A stretch of DNA of 64,000 nt from an uncultured Bacteroidota bacterium (lineage in GTDB: Bacteria; Bacteroidota; Bacteroidia; JADZBD01): contig CALEYQ010000057.1 of assembly GCA_937924855.1 (NCBI GenBank), positions 18,837 to 82,836 on the forward strand, read 5' to 3'. A program made the position numbers and the translations under genes. This document shows positions 23,299 to 32,698 of this stretch, in pieces. Below the pieces are notes generated by a model. The model was not told where the DNA came from, ran no database searches, and saw only the letters and a program-made list of their open reading frames with translations. Position 1 is the stretch's first letter, and every line of letters starts with the position of its first letter.

Positions 23299-26244
23299 AT
23301 GCGAATCCGGTTTTTTATTTCTCTGTTTGTTTTTGGGTTTTTAAATGCCCAAAATGTTTCATCTGACTATACCGTTTTCGTAAATCCTTTTGTGGGAACC
23401 GCCGGAACGGGCCATACATTCCCGGGTGCTCTTCGGCCCTTCGGAATGGTTCAGCTTTCCCCCGACACCCGGACCGATGGTTCCTGGGAAGGTTGTTCCG
23501 GATATCATTATTCTGATTCCCTGTTATACGGATTTTCACACACCCATCTGAGCGGTACCGGCGTTTCCGACTGGGGCGATGTTTTGCTGTTGCCTCAGTC
23601 CGGAAAGTATTCATTCGATCCTGAGAAATACAGGCAGGCTTTCCGGCATTCCGATGAAAAAGCAAGCCCCGGATATTATGCCGTAACACTTAAAAATAAT
23701 AACATCCGGGTTGAACTTACTGCAACAGAACGAACCGGCTGGCACAGAATTCAATTCCCGGCAAAGGAAAAAAAGTTCATTTTGCTCGACCTCGTTCATC
23801 GGGATAAACCTCAGGATGCTTCGGCAAAATGGATTTCCAAAAAAATCCTGGTCGGTAAGAGGTTCAGCGAAGGCTGGGCACAAAATCAGAAAATATTTTT
23901 CGCCATTGAATTTTCTGAACCTGTTGTAGAAACTATTTGGGAGAAAAATGGAAAGGAAATCAAAAACACCGTAGGGGAATCGGCTGAAAAACTAAGGGCT
24001 TGTTTTCGGTTCGAACCGAACCCTTCAAAACCCCTTATCATTAAAGTGGGTATTTCCCTGGTGAGTGAAGAAGGGGCATTGCTGAATCTTAAAACTGAAA
24101 CCCAAAATGAATCCTTTGATTCAGTTTTGAAAAAAGCACGCGATGCCTGGAATAATGAACTCTCAAAAATCCGGATTTCCGATTCCCGTGATTCCCTGAA
24201 AACTGTTTTTTATACTGCCCTTTACCATTGTATGATTCACCCTTCCCTTGCTTCCGATGTGAATGGATTTTACCGGGGCATGGATGATAAAATATATAAA
24301 GCCCAAGGATTTAAGTATTACCAGGTTTTTTCCCTGTGGGATACCCACAGGGCTTTGCATCCCCTGTTAAATTTAATCGATAAGCCCAGAAGCCTTGATT
24401 TTGTAAAAACAATGCTTGAAATGTACAAGCAAACCGGGGCTTTGCCGGTGTGGGAATTGTCGGCCCGGGAAACGGATTGCATGATTGGAAACCATGCCCT
24501 CGGCTTTTTAGCCGATGCCTGGTCTTCAGGAATCAGAAATTTTGATCCTGCCCTCGCCCTCGAAGCTATGGTTAGTTCACACGCCCGGAGAAACTATAAG
24601 GGAATTGCTCACTATCGTGATTTTGGATTCCTTCAGGTGCAGGATGAAAGCGAGTCGGTATCCAAAACCCTTGAGTATGCTTATAACGACTGGTGCATTT
24701 ATATGCTGGCTTCTCAAACCGGAAAGTCTGAACTGGCCGGGGAATATCTGATTCGTTGTATGGCATGGAAAAACCTGCTGGATACCAAAACCGGATTTTT
24801 TCGTCCACGCTTTAATGGCAACTGGCTTAGCCCATTTGATCCTTACCAGGTAAACAATCATTTTACCGAAGCCAATGCCTGGCATTATGCTTTTTCTGTT
24901 CCTCATGATATTTATGGGCTGATGAAGTTTCATGATGGTGCAAATAGATTTGAAAAGAAACTCGACTCCCTGTTTTCGGTTACCTCTAAAACTTCGGGTC
25001 GGGAGCAACCTGATATTACCGGATTGATTGGGCAATACGCTCACGGCAATGAACCCAGTCATTTATATGCCTATCTCTATAATTACCTGGGTAAACCTGA
25101 AAAATCTATTACGCTGGTCCAAAAAATAATTACTGAATTTTATTCCGGACATCCGGATGGATTACCCGGAAATGAAGATTGCGGACAAATGAGCGCCTGG
25201 TATGTTTTCAGTGCATTGGGATTTTATCCTGCCTCCCCCGGCTCTGGCATATTTTTAACCGGTGCTCCTTTATTTAATCGTGCCGTTGTGCAAACTTCAG
25301 GCGGTAAAGAGTTTGTCATCCGCCGTGATGCGGAATCTGTAAATAGCTGTTTTCTGAATCAGATATTCTTTGATGGAGAAGAAAGAAACAGATTATTCCT
25401 TTCGGCTTTTGACCTTTCTTCCTCAGCGGAAATAATTTTTTACCTTACCGATAAGCCACAAGAGCAAAAGCGCCCGTTTGTCAAACCCCCATCGCTTATG
25501 CCCACTCACCCCCCGGAATATTTTCCCGCTCCCCTGATTTTTGCCCCCTTTCGTTCGTTTTCCGACAGCATGCAAATTAAGGTGCTGCCCCTTACATCCC
25601 CTGTTAAAGGCCAAAACATTCAATTATCAGGAGATGATGGAAAAGTTTACGGCTCACAGGCATGGATAAGAACCCCCGGATCTTATTTGGCATTTTATGA
25701 AAAAGGTCGCCCGGATGGATTTCCCGGAACAAAACCCTTTCCAACCACGCAGGCCCGGTTTTATAAATACCCCGGAAGGTTTTCGATTTCAGTGGAGGGC
25801 AATCCCAATCCCCAATACGCCTGTAACGGCCCTCAATCCCTTGCCGACGGAATTATTGGCGATACCGACTGGAGAAAGGGTGACTGGATGGGCTATCAGG
25901 GGCAGGAGGTAGCTGTTATGATAGATCTTGGTAAAGAAACTACCCTTAGCGAAATAAGCCTTGGCTTCCTTCAGGATACCCGTTCCTGGATTTTGTTTCC
26001 TCCCATGGTAAAGTATTTTGGAATGGAAGAGGACGGAAATACTTGGATTTTTATCGGTTCGGTCACTGCTCCGGAAAGTCCGGAAAATATGGAGGTGAAA
26101 AGGCAGGATTTTCAGGTTAAGTTTCCTGGAAAAAAGCTTCGAAAAATCAGGATTGAAGTCTCATATCCGGGTCCACTTCCCGACTGGCACCCCGGCCGGG
26201 GAATGCCTTCCTTTATTTTTACCGATGAAATCGGAATAAAATAA
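23299..26244 (+). CDS. GH92 family alpha-mannosidase, secreted
   Basis: A 981-residue calcium-dependent exo-alpha-mannosidase of glycoside hydrolase family 92. The ATG at 23299 gives a signal peptide (MRIRFFISLFVFGFLNA, then QN); a TTG 18 bases upstream is unlikely. Family sequence starts at VNPFVGTAGTGHTFPGALRP. The catalytic domain includes GNEPSHLYAYLYNYLG, with the probable acid glutamate, and GNEDCGQMSAWYVFSALG. From about residue 850 a discoidin-like (F5/8 type C) beta-sandwich appears (GDTDWRKGDWMGYQG to the end). No T9SS sorting domain is present, so it is periplasmic or released. It is the last gene of the permease-kinase-mannosidase operon, and there is no SusC/SusD pair. Confidence 0.93.
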   Translation: MRIRFFISLFVFGFLNAQNVSSDYTVFVNPFVGTAGTGHTFPGALRPFGMVQLSPDTRTDGSWEGCSGYHYSDSLLYGFSHTHLSGTGVSDWGDVLLLPQSGKYSFDPEKYRQAFRHSDEKASPGYYAVTLKNNNIRVELTATERTGWHRIQFPAKEKKFILLDLVHRDKPQDASAKWISKKILVGKRFSEGWAQNQKIFFAIEFSEPVVETIWEKNGKEIKNTVGESAEKLRACFRFEPNPSKPLIIKVGISLVSEEGALLNLKTETQNESFDSVLKKARDAWNNELSKIRISDSRDSLKTVFYTALYHCMIHPSLASDVNGFYRGMDDKIYKAQGFKYYQVFSLWDTHRALHPLLNLIDKPRSLDFVKTMLEMYKQTGALPVWELSARETDCMIGNHALGFLADAWSSGIRNFDPALALEAMVSSHARRNYKGIAHYRDFGFLQVQDESESVSKTLEYAYNDWCIYMLASQTGKSELAGEYLIRCMAWKNLLDTKTGFFRPRFNGNWLSPFDPYQVNNHFTEANAWHYAFSVPHDIYGLMKFHDGANRFEKKLDSLFSVTSKTSGREQPDITGLIGQYAHGNEPSHLYAYLYNYLGKPEKSITLVQKIITEFYSGHPDGLPGNEDCGQMSAWYVFSALGFYPASPGSGIFLTGAPLFNRAVVQTSGGKEFVIRRDAESVNSCFLNQIFFDGEERNRLFLSAFDLSSSAEIIFYLTDKPQEQKRPFVKPPSLMPTHPPEYFPAPLIFAPFRSFSDSMQIKVLPLTSPVKGQNIQLSGDDGKVYGSQAWIRTPGSYLAFYEKGRPDGFPGTKPFPTTQARFYKYPGRFSISVEGNPNPQYACNGPQSLADGIIGDTDWRKGDWMGYQGQEVAVMIDLGKETTLSEISLGFLQDTRSWILFPPMVKYFGMEEDGNTWIFIGSVTAPESPENMEVKRQDFQVKFPGKKLRKIRIEVSYPGPLPDWHPGRGMPSFIFTDEIGIK

Positions 26245-26319
26245 GCAATCCAATCCCCCAAGCTCCCTTTTAAAAAGTTTTTTTTGGTAAATTCGCCCAT
26301 ATAACAAAACCCAAACTGT

Positions 26320-28587
26320 ATGGCTTTCGATATTGATATGATTAAAAATACCTATGCCGGCCTTGAGGCTAAGGTAAATGCTGCAAGGAAAGTGCTGAAT
26401 CGTCCGCTAACCCTGACTGAAAAAATACTATATACCCACCTGGCGGATGATTTGCCCAAAAAGCCCTTTGAAAGAGGAAAATCCTATGTTGATTTTAAGC
26501 CCGATCGCGTTGCCATGCAGGATGCCACAGCACAAATGGCGCTGCTTCAATTCATGCAGGCCGGAAGGCAGAGCGTTGCTGTTCCCAGCACCGTTCATTG
26601 CGATCACCTTATCGTTGCCAAATCGGGCGCGGAGGAAGATCTGAAGCGGGCCATAAAAACCAACGAAGAAGTTTTTAATTTTCTTTCTTCTGTATCGAAC
26701 AAATACGGAATTGGTTTCTGGAAACCCGGAGCGGGAATTATTCATCAGGTAATTTTGGAAAATTATGCCTTCCCCGGAGGCATGATGATTGGAACCGATT
26801 CCCATACGGTAAATGCCGGAGGATTGGGAATGGTGGCCATTGGTGTGGGAGGTGCTGATGCTTGCGATGTTATGGCCGGATTGCCCTGGGAACTCAAAAT
26901 GCCCCGTTTGATCGGTGTGAAACTAACTGGAAAACTAAGCGGCTGGACTTCCTCAAAAGATGTTATTTTGAAAGTAGCCGGAATACTCACGGTGAAGGGT
27001 GGAACCGATGCCATTGTTGAATATTTTGGAGAGGGCGCCGATTCACTCTCCTGTACAGGAAAAGGCACTATTTGTAATATGGGAGCCGAAATTGGAGCCA
27101 CTACTTCCATTTTCTGTTACGATGAAAAAATGGCGGAATACCTGAAGGGAACCGGAAGAGCCGATGTGGCTAAACTTGCCGATGAAATAAAAGAACATTT
27201 GCGGGGCGACAAGGAAGTATATGAAAATCCGGACAAATTTTTCGATCAGGTTATTGAAATAAATCTTTCGGAACTTGAGCCCCATATCAATGGGCCATTT
27301 ACTCCGGATCTGGCATGGCCCCTTTCTAAATTTGCTGCCGCTGTAAAAGAAAACGGTTGGCCCGAAAAACTTGAAGTGGGCCTGATTGGTTCATGTACTA
27401 ATTCTTCCTATGAAGATATTTCACGGGCAGCATCACTGGCTAAACAAGCCGTTGACAAAAATTTAAAAGCCAAATCAGAATTTACCATTACACCCGGATC
27501 TGAACAGGTTCGATACACCGTAGAACGCGACGGTTACCTGGGTGTGTTTGATAAAATGGGTGGGGTAGTGCTTGCTAATGCCTGCGGTCCGTGTATTGGA
27601 CAGTGGGACAGGCACTCCGACGATCCCAACAGGAAAAACTCCATTATTACTTCATTTAACCGGAACTTTGCAAAACGCAACGACGGAAATCCAAACACCC
27701 ATGCCTTTGTAGCCTCTCCGGAAATTGTTACCGCCCTGGCTCTTGCCGGTAATCTTACTTTCAACCCTATGACCGATACCCTTGAAAATGAAAAAGGGGA
27801 AAAGGTGAAACTGGCAGAACCCTCCGGCATTGAAATGCCACCCAAGGGTTTTGAGGTAAAAGATGCCGGATATCAGGAACCTGCAAAAGACGGAAGCAAA
27901 GTGCAGGTTCTTGTAAACCCGGAAAGTTCCCGTTTGCAGTTGCTGGATCCTTTCCCCGCCTGGGAAGGAAGCGACCTGAAAGGCCTGAAGCTTTTAATTA
28001 AGGCAAAAGGAAAGTGTACTACCGATCACATTTCCATGGCCGGCCCCTGGTTAAAATACCGGGGTCATCTGGATAACATTTCCAACAACATGCTGATTGG
28101 TGCGGTTAATTATTTTAACGATAAAACAAACAGTGTTAAGAACCAGCTCACAGGTGAGTTTGATGAGGTTCCTAAAGTGCAGCGCGATTACAAGAAAAAT
28201 GGAATTGGTTCTGTAGTGGTTGGTGATGAAAACTACGGGGAAGGGTCTTCCCGAGAGCATGCTGCCATGGAGCCAAGGCACCTGGGTGTTCGTTGTGTGC
28301 TGGTTAAATCCTTTGCACGGATTCATGAAACCAATTTGAAAAAACAGGGAATGCTGGCATTGACCTTTGCCGACAAAAAAGATTACGATAAAATTCAGGA
28401 AGACGATGTCATTGATATTTTGGGCTTAACTTCTTTTAGTCCGGATAAGCAACTAACCATTGTTTTGAATCATAAAGACGGTTCAAAAGAGGAGTTTCCG
28501 GTAAACCATTCGTATAATGAGCAACAAATAGAATGGTTTAAGGCCGGAGGTGCTTTAAATATTATCCGTGCGGGAGTGAATGCATAA
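26320..28587 (+). CDS. acn: Aconitate hydratase
   Basis: This TCA-cycle enzyme isomerises citrate and isocitrate. The 755-residue length and sequence match the mitochondrial-type aconitases used by Bacteroidota. The [4Fe-4S] cluster cysteines are in GSCTNSSYED and ANACGPCIGQWDR. Other active-site blocks are GGMMIGTDSHTVNAGGLGM, KGKCTTDHISMAGPW and GEGSSREHAAMEPRHLG. A TAAATTCG box (26288-26295) is 24 bases upstream. A rho-independent terminator follows the stop codon at once, so the gene is monocistronic. Confidence 0.96.
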   Translation: MAFDIDMIKNTYAGLEAKVNAARKVLNRPLTLTEKILYTHLADDLPKKPFERGKSYVDFKPDRVAMQDATAQMALLQFMQAGRQSVAVPSTVHCDHLIVAKSGAEEDLKRAIKTNEEVFNFLSSVSNKYGIGFWKPGAGIIHQVILENYAFPGGMMIGTDSHTVNAGGLGMVAIGVGGADACDVMAGLPWELKMPRLIGVKLTGKLSGWTSSKDVILKVAGILTVKGGTDAIVEYFGEGADSLSCTGKGTICNMGAEIGATTSIFCYDEKMAEYLKGTGRADVAKLADEIKEHLRGDKEVYENPDKFFDQVIEINLSELEPHINGPFTPDLAWPLSKFAAAVKENGWPEKLEVGLIGSCTNSSYEDISRAASLAKQAVDKNLKAKSEFTITPGSEQVRYTVERDGYLGVFDKMGGVVLANACGPCIGQWDRHSDDPNRKNSIITSFNRNFAKRNDGNPNTHAFVASPEIVTALALAGNLTFNPMTDTLENEKGEKVKLAEPSGIEMPPKGFEVKDAGYQEPAKDGSKVQVLVNPESSRLQLLDPFPAWEGSDLKGLKLLIKAKGKCTTDHISMAGPWLKYRGHLDNISNNMLIGAVNYFNDKTNSVKNQLTGEFDEVPKVQRDYKKNGIGSVVVGDENYGEGSSREHAAMEPRHLGVRCVLVKSFARIHETNLKKQGMLALTFADKKDYDKIQEDDVIDILGLTSFSPDKQLTIVLNHKDGSKEEFPVNHSYNEQQIEWFKAGGALNIIRAGVNA

Positions 28588-28591
28588 ATTC

Positions 28592-28613
28592 GGGGCCAAA
28601 TGGCCCCTTTTTT
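28592..28613 (+). terminator. Rho-independent terminator of the aconitase gene
   Basis: GGGGCC, loop AAAT, GGCCCC, then TTTTTT. It begins 4 bases after the aconitase stop codon and lies inside the longest possible upstream extension of the next gene. Confidence 0.8.
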
Positions 28614-28615
28614 CT

Positions 28616-29677
28616 GTGAAAAAACGTACGCTTTATTTGTTCCTTTTCCTGATTGCCGGAAGTTCCGCCTGGGCTCAGTATGATTCGAATTATGTCCGAA
28701 AGTTTTCAAACCGTCTGATAATTTCACTTTTTCAAACCGAATCGAAATACACGCTATCCCTTGATCAGCCGCTGGTTGCAGACACGGGAAAGGTTTCTGC
28801 CCCTTCATGGATCAGCCCCGGAAACAGAATTTCAGGATTCAGCATTGATTACGACAAGCTTTCTCTTTCTCTGGGGTTCAAAACTCCTCGTACCGACGCC
28901 GACATTCAAAAGAGAGGAAAAACGGTATACAATTTTCTGATGGCTTCCGTTTCCTGGAAAAAATTCAGGTTCGAAGGTTCCTACCGTAATTATAAAGGAT
29001 TTTACGATGAAAAAACTCCCAATTACGATACCGCCTTTACCCCGGGAAATACGGTTCCTTACCATCTGAACCCTTCCTTGTCAAGCCGCGATTTGAGAAT
29101 TAAAACCTTGTATTTTGTTAACCGGAAAGGCCGTTTCAATTATAATTCGGCCTATTCATATACTTATAGGCAACTCAAAACGGCCGGCTCCTTCATGCTG
29201 GTTGGAAATCTGTACCACATGGATATGGCCAGCGATACCGGTTTCCTGCCCGGACCTGCTGTTCCTTTTTATGATGATTGGGGAAAATTGAAAAGTTATC
29301 AGGCTTTCGGTTTTTCCATTAATCCGGGCTATTCCTTCAACCTTATTTTGGGTAAGCGGTTCTTCCTTAATCTTACTGCCTCACTGGGGACCTCCTTGTA
29401 CCATCGGACCCTGAAAACACTCGACGATCGCACTTCCATGAATAACTGGGCCTTTCAGTGGGCGGCGGGAGATTTCAGGGCAGCTCTCGGATTCAGCAAC
29501 AATAATTTTTTTATGGCCCTGAACTCTAAAGTAGATAACACATTGTTTAATCAAAAACGGTTTAATCTGGCAACCTCCTTTTATTCGGGTGGCTTTGTTA
29601 TAGGTTACCGCTTTCCTTTCCGGGAAAGAAACTGGCTCAAATGGTTAAAGGAAACAGAAGTTTATAAAGTAATATAA
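28616..29677 (+). CDS. DUF4421-type secreted protein
   Basis: A 353-residue envelope protein that looks like the DUF4421 family of Bacteroidota (unknown function, probable outer-membrane beta-barrel). I choose the GTG at 28616. It gives a signal peptide starting MKKRTLYLFLFLIAGSSA with cleavage after AWA or AWAQ. The ATG at 28580 would put 12 extra residues in front and would force translation through the terminator hairpin at 28592-28613. The mature part has alternating-residue strands such as LSLSLGFKTPR, SFNLILGKRFFLNLTASLG and GGFVIGYRFPF. The stop codon shares one base with the ATG of the next gene, so translational coupling is likely. Confidence 0.78.
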   Translation: MKKRTLYLFLFLIAGSSAWAQYDSNYVRKFSNRLIISLFQTESKYTLSLDQPLVADTGKVSAPSWISPGNRISGFSIDYDKLSLSLGFKTPRTDADIQKRGKTVYNFLMASVSWKKFRFEGSYRNYKGFYDEKTPNYDTAFTPGNTVPYHLNPSLSSRDLRIKTLYFVNRKGRFNYNSAYSYTYRQLKTAGSFMLVGNLYHMDMASDTGFLPGPAVPFYDDWGKLKSYQAFGFSINPGYSFNLILGKRFFLNLTASLGTSLYHRTLKTLDDRTSMNNWAFQWAAGDFRAALGFSNNNFFMALNSKVDNTLFNQKRFNLATSFYSGGFVIGYRFPFRERNWLKWLKETEVYKVI

Positions 29678-30198
29678 TGAGCAAAAGCCCTTTTGTAATA
29701 CATGGGAAATTTGGTAAGGGTAAAATCCTGGACCAGGAGGGAGATATGTACAGAATTGATTTCGGGAAATTCGGAATCTATGAAATCTCCGCTCATTCCC
29801 CTGAACTTGAATTTTTGGAAGCATTAAATGATAAATCCATGAATGAAGAAAATCTGAAATCAGCCCTGAAAAGCGTATTGATGGAATTGGATGTTTACCC
29901 GGGTTATGTGAAACTGGGATCCAAATGGAAACAGGGTAAATTAATTTTACAGCCTGGACAGGAAGGGGCCAAAGAAAAAGAAATACCCCTGGAAACTTTT
30001 TTCCATAAAATTGTAATGGTGCGCGACCGCCTCCGGGTTCTCGAACAACAGATTAACAGCCATAAAGTGCTTTCCGATTCCGAGAAAGTAAACCTGCAAC
30101 AGTACATAACCCGGATTTATGGCTCCCTGACTTCTTTTAATTTGTTATTTGCCGAAAAAGAAGACTATTTTGTGGGCGATAAATCTTCCGAAGAATGA
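29677..30198 (+). CDS. Conserved-looking protein with a Tudor/KOW-like N-terminus, function unknown
   Basis: A 173-residue cytoplasmic protein with no signal peptide. Residues about 6-45 (VIHGKFGKGKILDQEGDMYR, then IDFGKFGIYEI) resemble the small SH3-like beta-barrels of CarD-type and UvrD-tail Tudor domains, which bind proteins or RNA polymerase. The rest is helical, with a charged dimer-like helix VRDRLRVLEQQINSHKVLSD around residue 115. I cannot name the family. It overlaps the DUF4421 gene by one base and the UMF1 transporter gene by four, so all three are translated from one transcript. Confidence 0.68.
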   Translation: MSKSPFVIHGKFGKGKILDQEGDMYRIDFGKFGIYEISAHSPELEFLEALNDKSMNEENLKSALKSVLMELDVYPGYVKLGSKWKQGKLILQPGQEGAKEKEIPLETFFHKIVMVRDRLRVLEQQINSHKVLSDSEKVNLQQYITRIYGSLTSFNLLFAEKEDYFVGDKSSEE

Positions 30199-31472
30199 AA
30201 TCGCCCATCAGGGGAAATAAAAAAATTGTTTTTGCCTGGACCTTTTACGACTGGGCAAACTCGGTATATCCCCTGATTATTACAAGTGCTATTTTTCCTA
30301 TTTTTTACGAATCGGCTACCCAGCAGGATCTTGGCGGGCATATTTTTGCCTTCGGGCGTGATTTTCTGAATACCGAATTTTATTCCTATGTTATTTCTCT
30401 TTCCTTTCTGGTAGTTTCCTTTTCTGCCCCTTTGCTTTCAGGAGTTGCTGATTATGCAGGAAAGAAAAAATTCTTCATGCAGATATTCTGCTACCTCGGT
30501 GCCCTGAGTTGTTGTTCGTTATACTTTTTTGATACCGATAATGTGGTGTTGAGTATGCTGGGAGTCTTTTTTGCCAGTATTGGATTTAACGGATCTCTCG
30601 TTTTTTATAACGCTTTTCTTCCCGAAATTGCCGAACCGCTCAACCAGGATCGCGTAAGTGCACGGGGATTTGCCATGGGCTATGTGGGGTCGGCTCTCCT
30701 GCTGATTACAAATCTCGTACTTCTTAAAGTGTTTGACATGAATGTGAGATGGTGCTTTGTGCTAACCGGAATCTGGTGGATAGGTTTTGCCCAGATTCCT
30801 TTCGCCATCCTTCCAAATAATGTGTTCGGACGAAAAACCCAGGGAAATGTTCTTTTAATGGGATTCCGGGAATTAAAAAAGGTAATGATTGAGCTTCGCC
30901 AATTACCCCGTTTAAAGCGCTTTTTGTCGTCCTATTTCGTGTATTCCATGGGTGTGCAAACGGTAATGCTGATGGCCGTGTTGTTTGCCAAACAGGAAAT
31001 TAAGGGTCTGGAAGACTCCGACCTTATCATTAGCATTTTGCTCATTCAGTTTGTAGGGGTAGGAGGGGCCTTCTTGTTTTCCTGGCTGAGCGAGAGACTC
31101 GGAAATATCAAAGGCCTGGGAATTGCTTTGATAATCTGGATTTTGATTTGCGTTTATACATATTCGCAGGTTGACTCCCCCTCGGAATTTTATGTAGTGG
31201 CGGGATTAGTTGGGCTGGTAATGGGAGGCATACAATCTCTTTCACGATCAACCTATTCCAAGCTCCTTCCGGATACAGAAGATCATGCCAGCTTCTTTAG
31301 TTTTTTTGATGTAAGTGAAAAAATTGCCATTGTAATCGGAACCTTTAGCTGGGGATTCATTAATGGTTTTACGGGTTCGATGCGAACCTCCATTTTATCA
31401 CTCATTGTGTTTTTTATTGTCGGTTTTCTCCTGCTTCTAACCATCCCTAAAGATTCCCGGGTGGAAAAGTAG
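30195..31472 (+). CDS. UMF1/Atg22-like MFS transporter
   Basis: A 425-residue inner-membrane transporter with about 12 hydrophobic segments. The opening FAWTFYDWANSVYPLIITSA is the hallmark of the UMF1 (Atg22-like) branch of the major facilitator superfamily. Further landmarks are YNAFLPEIAEPLNQDRVSARG near the middle and GGIQSLSRSTYSKLLPDTED in the second half. Yeast Atg22 exports amino acids from the vacuole. Bacterial members have no firmly known substrate. It overlaps the preceding unknown gene by 4 bases (ATGA). A LutA-like gene starts 23 bases downstream. Confidence 0.9.
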   Translation: MKSPIRGNKKIVFAWTFYDWANSVYPLIITSAIFPIFYESATQQDLGGHIFAFGRDFLNTEFYSYVISLSFLVVSFSAPLLSGVADYAGKKKFFMQIFCYLGALSCCSLYFFDTDNVVLSMLGVFFASIGFNGSLVFYNAFLPEIAEPLNQDRVSARGFAMGYVGSALLLITNLVLLKVFDMNVRWCFVLTGIWWIGFAQIPFAILPNNVFGRKTQGNVLLMGFRELKKVMIELRQLPRLKRFLSSYFVYSMGVQTVMLMAVLFAKQEIKGLEDSDLIISILLIQFVGVGGAFLFSWLSERLGNIKGLGIALIIWILICVYTYSQVDSPSEFYVVAGLVGLVMGGIQSLSRSTYSKLLPDTEDHASFFSFFDVSEKIAIVIGTFSWGFINGFTGSMRTSILSLIVFFIVGFLLLLTIPKDSRVEK

Positions 31473-31495
31473 GATTATTTGTAATTTTACCATCT

Positions 31496-32215
31496 ATGCT
31501 GGTTGACCTTTTTATCCCCTGTTTTATTGATCAGTTTTTTCCTGAAACCGCCTTTAATATGATAAAGGTGCTTGAAAAGGCAGGCTGCCGGGTGCATTAT
31601 AACCCCGAACAAACCTGCTGCGGACAACCCGCTTTTAACGCAGGGTTTTGGGATGATTGTAAGGAAGTAGCCGAAAAACTGATTCTTGAATTTCCCAATG
31701 ACAGGCCCATTGTGTCCCCTTCGGCATCCTGCGTTGGAATGATCAAAAATTATTACCCGAAAATGTTTCACAATTCCGTACTGCATAATGAATGCCGCTC
31801 GGTGCAAAAAAATATCTATGAGTTTTCCGATTTTCTGGTGAACGTGTTGAAGAAAACCGAATTCGGTTCCCGGCTTGAAGGCCTGGCTACCTATCATGAC
31901 AGTTGCAGCGGACTTCGTGAAGTTGGAATAAAAAAGGAGCCAAGGGTATTGCTGTCCGGAGTTCAGGGACTGAAAATGGTAGAAATGGAAGATACCGACT
32001 CCTGTTGCGGATTTGGCGGAACCTTTGCGGTAAAATTCGAACCGGTTTCCGTGGGAATGGCGGAACAAAAAGTGAAATGTGCGGAATCCACTAAAGCTGA
32101 TTTTCTTATTTCTACCGATTACAGTTGTTTAATGCATATCGATGGTTATTTAAAAAAACAAAATAAGCCCATGAAGGTTATGCATCTCGCCGATGTTTTA
32201 GCCAGTGGTATTTAA
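31496..32215 (+). CDS. lutA: LutA/YkgE-like iron-sulfur oxidoreductase subunit
   Basis: A 239-residue protein made of two cysteine-rich CCG domains. The first contains FIPCFIDQFFPE and EQTCCGQPAFN; the second contains YHDSCSGLRE and DSCCGFGGTFAVK. This is the pattern of LutA, part of the LutABC L-lactate oxidising complex, and of related heterodisulfide-reductase-like subunits. LutB is not in the window. A LutC-like LUD-domain gene lies about 5.5 kb downstream (37771-38412). The gene probably belongs to the transcript of the preceding transporter; a TAATTTTA sequence upstream is only a weak promoter candidate. Confidence 0.87.
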   Translation: MLVDLFIPCFIDQFFPETAFNMIKVLEKAGCRVHYNPEQTCCGQPAFNAGFWDDCKEVAEKLILEFPNDRPIVSPSASCVGMIKNYYPKMFHNSVLHNECRSVQKNIYEFSDFLVNVLKKTEFGSRLEGLATYHDSCSGLREVGIKKEPRVLLSGVQGLKMVEMEDTDSCCGFGGTFAVKFEPVSVGMAEQKVKCAESTKADFLISTDYSCLMHIDGYLKKQNKPMKVMHLADVLASGI

Positions 32216-32218
32216 AAA

Positions 32219-32698
32219 ATGAATGAATTTTTTGAGCAGTTGGTATCTTATAACCTCTGGGCTAACAGAAGACTGGGGGATTATTTGTTGAAGATAGATC
32301 CAGCGAATCTCGATCGGGAAATTGTATCCAGTTTCCCTTCGATCCGGAAAACCGTGCATCATATCTGGGATGCTGAATTGATCTGGTTGGCCCGGATTGA
32401 AGGCGAAGTACTCGACTGGCCCCCTTCGGCGGCTTTTAAAAATCCTGCTATTGATCAATTTGCAAATACTTCGGAAAGGTTTCTCCTGAAAACCCGTGAA
32501 TTCAGCCCGGGCGATGAATCGCGATTGATTCATTTTAATGATTCACGAGGAAAACCATATTCCCGCCGGCTGGGTGATATTATCATGCATTGCATGAATC
32601 ATTCTACCTTCCACAGGGGGCAATTGATTACCCTGTTCCGTCAATGCGAGTTATCTGATATCCCAAATACCGATTTAATCAATTTTAAAAGAGAATAG
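32219..32698 (+). CDS. DinB-like protein
   Basis: A 159-residue four-helix-bundle protein of the DinB/YfiT-like superfamily. It begins MNEFFEQLVSYNLWANRRLG, the usual opening of the family. The expected metal-binding histidines are in TVHHIWDAELIW and in the late helix NHSTFHRGQLITLFRQ. Family members include metal-dependent thiol transferases such as bacillithiol or mycothiol transferases, and many of unknown activity. It starts 3 bases after lutA. Its last 24 bases overlap the end of the convergent Nudix gene. Confidence 0.86.
   Translation: MNEFFEQLVSYNLWANRRLGDYLLKIDPANLDREIVSSFPSIRKTVHHIWDAELIWLARIEGEVLDWPPSAAFKNPAIDQFANTSERFLLKTREFSPGDESRLIHFNDSRGKPYSRRLGDIIMHCMNHSTFHRGQLITLFRQCELSDIPNTDLINFKRE

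Noticed and set aside
26763..27110. Long antisense open frames inside aconitase, GH92 and ftsH
   Set aside because: They are shadows of highly confident genes and carry no motifs, promoters or signal peptides of their own.
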